A program made the translations under genes and the position numbers. DNA of 15,881 nt from DASQDN01 sp035630195 (GTDB lineage: Bacteria; Acidobacteriota; Terriglobia; Bryobacterales; Bryobacteraceae), in the NCBI GenBank assembly GCA_035630195.1, contig DASQLD010000066.1, forward strand, positions 1-15,881, in the 5' to 3' direction. Positions 1 through 6,984 of the stretch are shown piece by piece. The notes under the pieces are model-generated. The model searched no databases, was not told the DNA's origin, and saw nothing but the letters and a program-made list of their open reading frames with translations. Within the stretch, counting starts at the first letter, position 1. Each line of letters begins with the position of its first letter.

Positions 1-287
1 CGCAAAGCCTCACCCAAGGCGTTCTGAGCCATGGCATCCATGGGTCGCAAGCGAACTCCCTCTCGGAGGTGCGCAATCGCCTCTGCCGATTCTCCCGCTT
101 CTGCGAGCAAGCTTCCGAGCAGCAAACGAGCGTCTGCATCAACGGGACGCGCGCGGACGGCGCTGCGCAGCAACGCAACCGCTGCAGGTCGCTTGTCCTG
201 CGCGAGCAATTCCCACGCTTGTTCGACAGCAGGCTTTTGCGCGCACAGAAGGACTGGCAACAAGACTGCTGCGATGATTCCGTTCAT
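1..287 (-). CDS. Secreted TPR-repeat protein, N-terminal part (runs off the window)
   Basis: Reading the minus strand from the ATG at 287 gives 95 complete codons before the window edge. The protein starts MNGIIAAVLLPVLLCAQKPA, a short hydrophobic signal sequence with a likely cleavage near LCA/QK. The residue before the Cys is Leu, so a lipoprotein signal is unlikely. After it come helical pairs typical of tetratricopeptide repeats, for example AVALLRSAVRARPVDADARL followed by AEAGESAEAIAHLREGVRLRP. The ATG overlaps the TGA of the upstream VCBS/UnbV gene as ATGA, which implies translational coupling and one operon. TPR proteins scaffold protein-protein contacts, and beside a CRTAC1-like protein this one probably acts in the periplasm or at the surface. 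The C-terminus is not visible, so length and any extra domain are unknown. Confidence 0.8.
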   Translation of the reverse strand, partial: MNGIIAAVLLPVLLCAQKPAVEQAWELLAQDKRPAAVALLRSAVRARPVDADARLLLGSLLAEAGESAEAIAHLREGVRLRPMDAMAQNALGEAL

Positions 288-2071
288 CCGGATTTTCGCC
301 AGCTCTGCTGCTCTACGATGCCCTCGCCTTCGCGGACATGAATAAGACGATCGACACCGACATTTGTGAATTTCTCAATCGTCCCCGCGGGCCAGCGGAC
401 TTCAACACCGGCCGACGCCGCCGGACCCAGACCGAAGTGCAAGCGCCGGTCATTCACCGACAGATATGACGACTGAGCCATTACTTCCTGAGCTTGGATG
501 CGATCTCCATAGCGCACAGTCACGCGGGCGCCAATCGCGCTCCTGTTTGACTTCACACCCGTGAGTTTGATCTTGATCCAGTGATGATCGCCAGTGACGT
601 CATTGCGCAGTAGGGATGGCGGCTCGTTCAGATTCACGATGACGATGTCTACGTCTCCATCGTTATCGAAATCTCCAAAGGCGCAACCGCGGCTCGAATG
701 CCGCGCTTCCAGATCTGGTCCGGCTATACCGATCAACTGCTCGAACTTCCCTCCGCCCAGGTTGCGAAAGAGAACACGAGGTGTCTTATAGGGAGACGTG
801 TGGAGCTTCTTTTCCGCTTCGGGATAAATGTTGCCGGTCACCCAGAAGATATCGGGGGCGCCATCGTTATCGAAATCGGCGCCACCAACCCCCCAACTCA
901 CGTATCGCGTTTCGGCGCCCAATCCCGACCGGGCTGTCATATCGCGAAAATTCCCCTTGCCGTTATCCAGATACAACGCGACAGTATCGTCCTGAAAATG
1001 AGTCTTGATAATTCCAAGCCTTCCATCGAGCTTGAAATCACCCACTCCCAGTCCCATGCCGGCTTGCTCCATGCCGTCTTCGCTCAGTGCAACGCCGCGT
1101 TCCAACGCCTGCTCAGTGAACGTTCCGTCATGGTTGTTGTGGAACAGCAGGCTTGGGGTAGAATCGCAAGCCACATAGATATCCGGCCAGCCATCATCAT
1201 CGAAATCCGCAGCGACGGCGGTGAGTCCGAAGCCACCCTCTACTTTGCCGATGCCTGAAGCTTCGGTAACATCTGTGAAAGTTCCATCGCCGTTGTTGCG
1301 ATACAGCGAGTGTCGTCCGTAAGGCAACCCTCGTGGACCGCAGTTTACAAGAACGCCTTTGTAATTGCAGCTACCGCTACTGCCGGCGCGCGGAACGGAA
1401 GCGTAATCGAATACCAGATAGTTAGCGACAAAAAGATCCAGATTGCCGTCCCGATCATAGTCGACAAACGTGCAACCGGATCCAAAGCGAGTCGTCTCGG
1501 ACCATAAGTTTGCTGCCTTAGTGACGTCGGTAAACGTGCCGTCGCCGTTGTTGCGATAGAGCACATTCCGGCCCCAGTAACTGACAAACAAATCCTCAAA
1601 CCCGTCGTTGTTGTAGTCACCCACCGTAACGCCATAAGCGTAGCCGGTGCGAAAAAGCCCAGCCTTCTCTGTCACGTCGGTAAACGTGCCATCGCGATTG
1701 TTCTTGTACAAACGGTTCGACGCGTCAGCCGGCGGGTCGCCAAATCGCGAACCCGACAAGACGAAAATGTCGAGCCAGCCATCATTATCAAAATCGAGGA
1801 ATGCGACGCCGCAGCTAACTGCTTCGATGATGTAGTCACAACGATCCGGATGGCCACCGATTACCGGGTACTTCAATCCAGACTGAGCGCCAACATCTGT
1901 AAATCGTGAGTGAAAGGGAAGACCGGACGGGGCGGGCCTCCGACTGGCCTTGACGCTCCGCGAAGCCATCCCGCTCGATTGGGAGGCGACTTCTTGCGCC
2001 AACAGAGGAGTTCCTAGAAGACCAAGCGCCGAGCGCCGGGTCAAACTTCTGCCTTTAGGCAGAGATGCCAT
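284..2071 (-). CDS. CRTAC1-like protein: Tat signal, seven FG-GAP/VCBS repeats, ASPIC/UnbV C-terminal domain
   Basis: About 595 aa from the chosen ATG at 2071. The N-terminus has a twin-arginine signal (RSLTRRSALGLLG, then LLAQ), so folded export is likely. Seven acidic loops of the FG-GAP/VCBS type follow, with their first Asp near residues 93, 152, 204, 289, 345, 400 and 466. Six match DxDxDG or DxNxDG, the usual Ca-binding loop. The fifth (DFKLDG) has lost one ligand. LYRNNGDGTFTDVT-type linkers recur between repeats. Residues about 498-579 (WIKIKLTG, then IGARVTVRYGD, then VRWPAGTIEKF) are the ASPIC/UnbV domain that ends CRTAC1-family proteins. The frame stays open upstream to 2422, but that stretch lies inside the receptor gene and lacks a signal peptide, so the Tat start is preferred although its ribosome site is weak. 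The family is usually beta-propeller-like and extracellular; its substrate is unknown. It is probably cotranscribed with the receptor. Confidence 0.9.
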   Translation of the reverse strand: MASLPKGRSLTRRSALGLLGTPLLAQEVASQSSGMASRSVKASRRPAPSGLPFHSRFTDVGAQSGLKYPVIGGHPDRCDYIIEAVSCGVAFLDFDNDGWLDIFVLSGSRFGDPPADASNRLYKNNRDGTFTDVTEKAGLFRTGYAYGVTVGDYNNDGFEDLFVSYWGRNVLYRNNGDGTFTDVTKAANLWSETTRFGSGCTFVDYDRDGNLDLFVANYLVFDYASVPRAGSSGSCNYKGVLVNCGPRGLPYGRHSLYRNNGDGTFTDVTEASGIGKVEGGFGLTAVAADFDDDGWPDIYVACDSTPSLLFHNNHDGTFTEQALERGVALSEDGMEQAGMGLGVGDFKLDGRLGIIKTHFQDDTVALYLDNGKGNFRDMTARSGLGAETRYVSWGVGGADFDNDGAPDIFWVTGNIYPEAEKKLHTSPYKTPRVLFRNLGGGKFEQLIGIAGPDLEARHSSRGCAFGDFDNDGDVDIVIVNLNEPPSLLRNDVTGDHHWIKIKLTGVKSNRSAIGARVTVRYGDRIQAQEVMAQSSYLSVNDRRLHFGLGPAASAGVEVRWPAGTIEKFTNVGVDRLIHVREGEGIVEQQSWRKSG

Positions 2072-2094
2072 ATATTTCGAGGATAAAACGCCAA

Positions 2095-2121
2095 GCGGCG
2101 GGACACGAGAGGCCCCGCCGC
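2095..2121 (-). other. GC-rich hairpin between the receptor and VCBS/UnbV genes
   Basis: Perfect 8-bp arms GCGGCGGG (2095-2102) and CCCGCCGC (2114-2121) flank an 11-base loop in the 80-bp gap between the two genes. On the transcribed minus strand a TTTT follows only about six bases after the stem, so it is at best a weak terminator. It could reduce read-through from receptor to downstream genes or protect the receptor mRNA 3' end. Confidence 0.5.
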
Positions 2122-2151
2122 CAAGTAACGACCCAAGCAAACACGTAGAAC

Positions 2152-5100
2152 TCAAAAACGTATCTTGAGTCCGAGCTCCACCTGCCTGCCTGTTATGTTG
2201 CCGAGTTCCTGCGTCTGCGCGCCAAAGCTCGATGCAGGAGTCCCCTGGAACAGCGCTTGACCGAATTGGGAGCTGTTGATGTCCGTGTTCGGTCCCGCGC
2301 GGTTCAGGCTGTTGGTAGCGTTGTAGGCAGCCATCTTCAGTTCGAGGCGTACCCGTTCTGTGACTGCGAAGTCCTTTGTCAAGGTTGCATCGAGTTGCGA
2401 GAACCGCGGACCCGTCAGGCAATCGTACTGCATGGGATTCGAGCGGATCACGTAGGTATTCGCGGGCAATCGCGAGAAGGCGCTAGTGTCGAACCAACGT
2501 TCCGGGGTCGGACTGTCGAGACACGGATTCCCGTTAGCGACTAAATTGCCGAAGCGGACGAACGCGCCGGTTGAGTACGTCCAGATGCCCGCCAACTTCC
2601 AACCGCCGATTGCCGCGTCCAACGCTCGAGATGCGTCTGGCGCCAGCTTCTTGCCTCTGCCGAACGGAAGGTCCCAGGTTCCCGCTGCCGTGACCCGATG
2701 CCGAGGCTGATTACTGTCCTGCCACCGCAGCGTACCCGCGTAGTAATCGAGATCGTTGAAGTTATTGATCTGCAGCTTCTCCCGAATGTACACGTAGGCG
2801 AAGAGGAAGTTGTAGCCTTGGCTGTACATCTTCTGCGCCTTGAGCTCGAGTGAGTGATAACGCTCGCCCGCGCCAATCGTCCCGATCTCGTACAATGGTC
2901 CATAGTGCGGGAAAGGCCGCAGCAGGGAGCCGAGAGAAACCTGCCTCTGATTTCTCAACTGTCCGGGGAACAACTGCGGAGTCAGGTAGTTGTAGAACGG
3001 GTTGTCGACGGGCTGATTCAGCGCGTTCTGCTGCTGCGCGCGGATCTCCGGGCTAATCTCGTTGACTGCCCGCGTGTAGTGTTGGTCACCGAAGTTCAGG
3101 AAGTAGGTAACCGAGCCGACGATCTGACCTGGCATTTGGTGCTGGAAGTTGAAGTTGATCCGATCGTTTCGCTGCCGCCTGAGATTCCTGGGATACCAGA
3201 ACATACCGGATGTTTGTCCGCGACCGACGTTGGTTCCCGCGGCTTTGCCGTTGATAGGAAGCAGTGGATTACTATTCGCCGGGAACGGGTCGGCAAATCT
3301 TTGCTGCGGCACTCCCTCGATCAGAGGCGCCGGGTTCTGGAAACCAGTCACACCAAAGTACGGCGGCGATAAGAATCCGACGGTCTCAAATCCGCTGATC
3401 GGCGGAGTGATGACGCCCAATTCCATAGGAGTAATGTATCGCGCGTAGCCTGCGCGGAACGCCGTCCGATCGGAGATCCGGATCGCAATGCCCGCTCGAG
3501 GCTGGAGTGAAAACTTCTGCGGGTCCCACATACCGTTGGGATTGCCGTCACCAGTCCACTGGTAGAGCCCGTTCCACTGGTAGTAGTTGGCGCCTACCAG
3601 GGCAGTTGCTTGCGCGGGCATCTGCGGCGGATTCGCATTCATCTCCGGAACCGGCGCCGAAAGATCGAGCCCTCGCGCAAAGAAACGCTGCGGATCGTAA
3701 AACGATGTCTCGTACTCATTCCTAAGTCCAAGGTTGAGCGTGATGTTGCGGGTGATTTTCCAGTCATCCTGGATGAACATGCCGTAGTACTGGATGTGCG
3801 GATCGGGAGCGGGTCCGCCGATCATCTGGGTGTCAGTCGGGTTCATGGCGCCTAGCAGGAACGAAGCCACGGCGCTTCCCGTATCGAGCGTGTTCGGATT
3901 CACCGGAGTGTTCGCTGTCAGACTCGACGGGAAGTTGAACCGGGAAGTATTCGACACGAAGCTAAGCCCGTAGCTCCGGCGATACTCGAGTCCTGCTTTC
4001 AGATAATGCGAGCCGCGCTGGTTCGAAATCTTGGCGTTGATCGCCTCTCCTTTCGGAGCCTGGTTCCAGTAGAAACCGCCGCCGCCAAATGCGCTGCCTC
4101 CGAGATCGAGGTTGGGGAAGTACAGAGGTACTCCAGGCGACGCGTCCTGGAAGGCTTGGTACCAATTGTTGTTCGGCCAAATGTTGCTCCATCCGCCTTC
4201 CGGCAAAGGCTCCGAAACATAGGCGTCAACCACCTTATGCCAATCTCCATGGAAGTTAACGACCGTGGTCGGATTCACAGTCCACACTGCGTCGCCGGAG
4301 ATTTGCGTCGACTCTCTCAGCGTGCCGGTCGGGACGAAGAGTTGGGAGTTATTGGGAGTCGGATCGTCCTGCAGGTCTTCAGTGTGATACCTTCCGATGC
4401 GGCCGAAAACTTTCCAGTTGTCGCTGATGTTGTAGTCGACACGCTCGGAGAAGTTGTAGTAGTTGTAGGTCTGGAAGAAACCGACACGGAAGTTGTTCAC
4501 GCCCGAAATGTTGTCTCCAGGACCGTTCGGATCCCAAAACGAGGGCAGCAATGAGGCGGCCACCGGATCGAAGCGGCTTTGGGGAATAACATTTCCCGGG
4601 AACGCAGTCCGCGTGTACGTGTTCGTTGCAGGATTGAAGACCGTGGACCACGGATCGTAGATGATGCGCGGGGCTCCGTTTATGCTCAGCGAACGGGAAA
4701 AGTCACCCTGCCTTTCGAGTGGCGTGGGAACTGTTCTCGCATACGTTTGGGGATTTCCCACCTTCCAACTCTCAATCGAGAAGAAGCTGAACAGCTTGTT
4801 CTTGATGATCGGATTCCCTAACGTCCCACCATACATGTGCTGGCGTGTCGCGATTCGCGCATTTGTTGTGCGATCCGCTATCGCGTTCATCCACGGGTAG
4901 CGGCCGAGATAGAAGGTGGTGCCGTGCCACTCATTCGTTCCCGACTTCAGCGTCATGCTGATCAGGCCGCCGGCGCTATGTCCGGACTCTGCGTCCACGC
5001 TGTTCGTCGAGACAACGACTTCCTGGACTGCATCGGTATTCGGAGCATAGCTGTTCTTGTGACCGATGCCGATCGGACTGCCGTCCACCTGGAGATCGTT

Positions 5101-5679
5101 CTTCAGGTTCGTTCCGCCGCCCAAGTCCACGCTATTCGCAGCCCAGGAATGAAATGGCATCATCTCGCCTCGGGTATTGACAGCCGATGGCGTAAGCAAC
5201 GTCAGCTTGAAGGGATTCCTGTCGAAGCGCGGCATCTCTTCCGCAAGCTTCGTGTCGATGATGACATCGCGGTTGGCCGTGTTGAACTGGACCGATACCG
5301 GCGTGTCCGTTACTGTCACGGTTTCCTGAACGCCGCCGGGTCGCACCGTTGCGTTGACGGTCAAGTCGTCGCGTGTCTGAACCTGAATGTTCTCTTGCAC
5401 GAACTTGACGAAGCCATTTGCTTCAATCGTTAGGGAATATGTGCCGGGGTCGACCAGATCGAACAGATAGTGGCCGCTTTCGCTGGTATTCCTGACGACT
5501 TTTACTCCGGTGTTGATGTTCAGCAGAGTAACCGTCGCGGCAGGGACGACCGCCGCTGTCTGATCGGTGACGAGGCCTGAAATCTTGGCGCGGTAGCTCT
5601 GCGCAGCGAGCGTTGAGAGAAGAAACAAGCCCAACAACGTCGCGGTCGCCCAGGACTTGACGATCCGACTTGGATTCAT
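2152..5679 (-). CDS. Large Oar-type TonB-dependent outer-membrane receptor with N-terminal carboxypeptidase-regulatory-like domain
   Basis: 1175 aa. Residues 1-27 are a signal peptide (hydrophobic ATLLGLFLLSTLAAQ). Residues about 32-115 form a carboxypeptidase D regulatory-like beta-sandwich (ISGLVTDQTAAVVPAATVTL, then GTYSLTIEANGF). Residues about 117-125, VQETVTVTD, resemble a TonB box, the strand that TonB pulls. The plug domain follows to about residue 240, and the rest is a long barrel rich in Asn, Tyr and aromatic strand ends. The chain ends LGLKIRF with a terminal Phe, the usual signal for outer-membrane barrel insertion. Such receptors import large substrates using energy from ExbB-ExbD-TonB, and a matching set lies at 11535-14093. 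The ligand cannot be read from sequence; this architecture is often linked with glycans or peptides in Acidobacteriota and Myxococcus. A clear AGGAG lies six bases before the ATG. Confidence 0.93.
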   Translation of the reverse strand: MNPSRIVKSWATATLLGLFLLSTLAAQSYRAKISGLVTDQTAAVVPAATVTLLNINTGVKVVRNTSESGHYLFDLVDPGTYSLTIEANGFVKFVQENIQVQTRDDLTVNATVRPGGVQETVTVTDTPVSVQFNTANRDVIIDTKLAEEMPRFDRNPFKLTLLTPSAVNTRGEMMPFHSWAANSVDLGGGTNLKNDLQVDGSPIGIGHKNSYAPNTDAVQEVVVSTNSVDAESGHSAGGLISMTLKSGTNEWHGTTFYLGRYPWMNAIADRTTNARIATRQHMYGGTLGNPIIKNKLFSFFSIESWKVGNPQTYARTVPTPLERQGDFSRSLSINGAPRIIYDPWSTVFNPATNTYTRTAFPGNVIPQSRFDPVAASLLPSFWDPNGPGDNISGVNNFRVGFFQTYNYYNFSERVDYNISDNWKVFGRIGRYHTEDLQDDPTPNNSQLFVPTGTLRESTQISGDAVWTVNPTTVVNFHGDWHKVVDAYVSEPLPEGGWSNIWPNNNWYQAFQDASPGVPLYFPNLDLGGSAFGGGGFYWNQAPKGEAINAKISNQRGSHYLKAGLEYRRSYGLSFVSNTSRFNFPSSLTANTPVNPNTLDTGSAVASFLLGAMNPTDTQMIGGPAPDPHIQYYGMFIQDDWKITRNITLNLGLRNEYETSFYDPQRFFARGLDLSAPVPEMNANPPQMPAQATALVGANYYQWNGLYQWTGDGNPNGMWDPQKFSLQPRAGIAIRISDRTAFRAGYARYITPMELGVITPPISGFETVGFLSPPYFGVTGFQNPAPLIEGVPQQRFADPFPANSNPLLPINGKAAGTNVGRGQTSGMFWYPRNLRRQRNDRINFNFQHQMPGQIVGSVTYFLNFGDQHYTRAVNEISPEIRAQQQNALNQPVDNPFYNYLTPQLFPGQLRNQRQVSLGSLLRPFPHYGPLYEIGTIGAGERYHSLELKAQKMYSQGYNFLFAYVYIREKLQINNFNDLDYYAGTLRWQDSNQPRHRVTAAGTWDLPFGRGKKLAPDASRALDAAIGGWKLAGIWTYSTGAFVRFGNLVANGNPCLDSPTPERWFDTSAFSRLPANTYVIRSNPMQYDCLTGPRFSQLDATLTKDFAVTERVRLELKMAAYNATNSLNRAGPNTDINSSQFGQALFQGTPASSFGAQTQELGNITGRQVELGLKIRF

Positions 5680-5685
5680 TGACTA

Positions 5686-5690
5686 CTCCT
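5686..5690 (-). promoter_or_regulatory. Shine-Dalgarno site of the TonB-dependent receptor
   Basis: AGGAG on the minus strand, within AAAGGAG, sits six bases before the ATG at 5679 and fixes the start of the receptor. It is the best ribosome site in the left half of the window, consistent with strong expression of this gene relative to its downstream partners. Confidence 0.75.
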
Positions 5691-5744
5691 TTTTCTTACA
5701 GAGAAGGTACATAGAAAAACACTTGCTGGAAAACGGGTGAGTGC

Positions 5745-5768
5745 CGTGTAAACAAACCTGCTTACACG
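5745..5768. promoter_or_regulatory. Inverted repeat CGTGTAA-N10-TTACACG, candidate operator
   Basis: Perfect 7-bp arms CGTGTAA (5745-5751) and TTACACG (5762-5768) are separated by ten bases. The half-site centres are 17 bp apart, somewhat under two helical turns. The site lies about 66-89 bp upstream of the receptor start codon, a plausible place for a dimeric regulator. No regulator gene is in the window, so the factor is unknown. Confidence 0.4.
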
Positions 5769-5870
5769 CACGACGTTTATTGCACGCAACAGCCTAACAA
5801 GCGGTTTCTGTGGAGTTGTTTACTGAAAAATTCCGCAAGACCCCGCAGCCCGCCATTGCGCATTACTTTA

Positions 5871-5883
5871 TCCCATCATGGGA
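5871..5883. promoter_or_regulatory. 13-bp palindrome TCCCAT-C-ATGGGA, candidate operator
   Basis: Perfect 6-bp arms around a single central base, located near the middle of the divergent gap. The one-base centre is too small for an RNA hairpin at full pairing, and no T-run follows on either strand, so a protein-binding site is more likely than a terminator. It could also be chance. Confidence 0.3.
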
Positions 5884-5946
5884 ACAAAAAACAAGGATCG
5901 GGGCGCAATAAACTAGTCTGCTGGATATGCGCGTCGATTAACCGTG

Positions 5947-5979
5947 TTGCCGGGGCGCCGTAACCGCGCCTGCTACAAT
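5947..5979 (+). promoter_or_regulatory. Possible promoter for the micro-ORF/permease/sulfatase operon
   Basis: TACAAT at 5974-5979 is preceded by TG one base upstream (TGCTACAAT), an extended -10 pattern. TTGCCG at 5947-5952 could be a poor -35, but the 21-bp spacer is too long for a standard sigma-70 site, so the extended -10 would have to carry it. It lies about 55 bases before the first start codon of the operon. Weak call. Confidence 0.25.
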
Positions 5980-6034
5980 CAAAGTCACAATTTAAAGACC
6001 TGTTTCCGTAGCTCGGCTCTGCCGATATACGTTT

Positions 6035-6169
6035 ATGCCGTCGATGGATCTTACACTAGCCTGTCTTCTTATTCTTCTCGGAGCAATGATCTCCTATCTT
6101 CTTGACGAGCAGTTCGCTTTCACTGCCCGGATTACTGCCTGGATCGAACGCGACCCTGGCGAGAACTAA
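6035..6169 (+). CDS. Small single-pass membrane protein (44 aa), translationally coupled to the permease
   Basis: An ATG at 6035 (alternative ATG at 6044) opens a 44-codon frame ending with TAA at 6167-6169. The product has an N-terminal hydrophobic helix, residues about 5-23 (DLTLACLLILLGAMISYLL), then a charged amphipathic tail DEQFAFTARITAWIERDPGE. Only one base separates its stop from the GTG at 6171 that best starts the permease (TAACGTG), a geometry typical of translational coupling. No strong Shine-Dalgarno sequence precedes either ATG, which is the main doubt. I do not recognise a family. It could be a small accessory subunit of the transporter, a regulatory leader peptide, or a chance frame. 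Confidence 0.45.
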   Translation: MPSMDLTLACLLILLGAMISYLLDEQFAFTARITAWIERDPGEN

Positions 6170-6170
6170 C

Positions 6171-6980
6171 GTGCGGCGGTTCCCCGGCCGAAATTTTCTT
6201 AGAAATCTTCTCTCGGGGCGCACTCTTCTCATCCAACTTGTCAGGCGCGACTTCGCCAAACGTTTCGTAGGGTCGGCTGCCGGCTGGATTTGGGGACTGA
6301 TTCATCCGCTTGTCCAGCTGATGGTCTGGACGTTTGTCTTCCAGGTCTGCCTGAAGCAGGAGCCACCGCCCGGCGAGGTGACCAACAACTACACGGTCTT
6401 CCTGTTTGCCGGCTATCTGCCGTGGATGCTGTTCCAGGAAACGGTCACCCGTTCCGCCACCACGTTGGTTGAAAATTCAAACCTGATCACTAAGACGGTC
6501 TTCCCCTCCGAGATTCTCCCCGTAACGGTCTTTTTGTCCTCGATGATCAATCACCTTCTCTCGCTGGCGCTCGCGATCGTCGTGATTGCGGTATGGGTCG
6601 GCGGAGTCAGTCCTATGGCGTTACTCCTGCCCATTTATATGCTGCTCCTTGGCATGTTCGCGATCGGCGTCGGTTGGGTTGTCGCCAGCCTCCAGGTGTA
6701 TCTTCGCGATACTGCGCAGGTGCTGATGGTGTTGATGACGCTGTGGTTTTGGATCACCCCGATCTTCATCAGCGAGGAGCTTGTGCCGCCACAGTTCCGA
6801 TTCCTCATCCGGCTCAATCCGCTCGCTTACGTCGTGCGAGCGTACCGTGAGCGTCTCTTGTCGTATCGTCCCCCGGAATACACTGAGCTGGTTATTCTCA
6901 CCGGCTACGCCGTCGCAGCCTTCGTGATCGGCGGCCTGTTCTTCCGGCATTTGAAACGCGGATTCGCCGACGTACTCTAG
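6171..6980 (+). CDS. ABC-2 type transporter permease, Wzm/TagG-like polysaccharide exporter subunit
   Basis: 269 aa from the GTG at 6171, which fits the 260-280 aa usual for the family. The cytosolic N-terminal lead LIQLVRRDFAKRF followed by VGSAAGWIWGLIHPLVQLM is the classic entry of O-antigen, teichoic acid and capsule export permeases. About six hydrophobic segments follow, and near the C-terminus RFLIRLNPLAYVVRAYRE matches the conserved ABC-2 amphipathic motif. The protein would form the inner-membrane channel for lipid-linked or nascent polysaccharide and needs a Wzt-like ATPase, which is not next to it. The frame can be extended to a TTG at 6102, but that adds a Ser/Pro-rich stretch (TSSSLSLPGLLPGS) and overlaps the small membrane ORF, so GTG is preferred. 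Only four bases separate its stop from the sulfatase start, so the two are cotranscribed. Confidence 0.85.
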   Translation: MRRFPGRNFLRNLLSGRTLLIQLVRRDFAKRFVGSAAGWIWGLIHPLVQLMVWTFVFQVCLKQEPPPGEVTNNYTVFLFAGYLPWMLFQETVTRSATTLVENSNLITKTVFPSEILPVTVFLSSMINHLLSLALAIVVIAVWVGGVSPMALLLPIYMLLLGMFAIGVGWVVASLQVYLRDTAQVLMVLMTLWFWITPIFISEELVPPQFRFLIRLNPLAYVVRAYRERLLSYRPPEYTELVILTGYAVAAFVIGGLFFRHLKRGFADVL

Positions 6981-6984
6981 TAGT

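Larger units (their letters stand above)
5680..6034. promoter_or_regulatory. Divergent intergenic regulatory region (355 bp)
   Basis: This gap separates the minus-strand receptor operon from the plus-strand micro-ORF/permease/sulfatase operon, so it should carry both promoters. It is more AT-rich than the flanking genes, especially at 5690-5720 and 5820-5930. Two symmetrical sites stand out at 5745-5768 and 5871-5883, and a possible plus-strand promoter at 5947-5979. I found no convincing minus-strand sigma-70 promoter, and no RNA gene is apparent. Confidence 0.5.

Noticed and set aside
2072..2422. Longer N-terminus for the VCBS/UnbV protein, starting at 2422
   Set aside because: The extra 117 residues lie almost entirely within the receptor coding region in another frame, have no domain character, and bury the Tat signal that begins at 2071.
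4006..5433. Plus-strand frames opposite the receptor
   Set aside because: They are complementary shadows of beta-barrel coding sequence, without starts, signals or domains.
6102..6170. TTG start for the permease
   Set aside because: It has no ribosome site at the right distance, adds a Ser/Pro-rich stretch foreign to the family, and overlaps the small membrane ORF; the GTG at 6171 gives normal family length.
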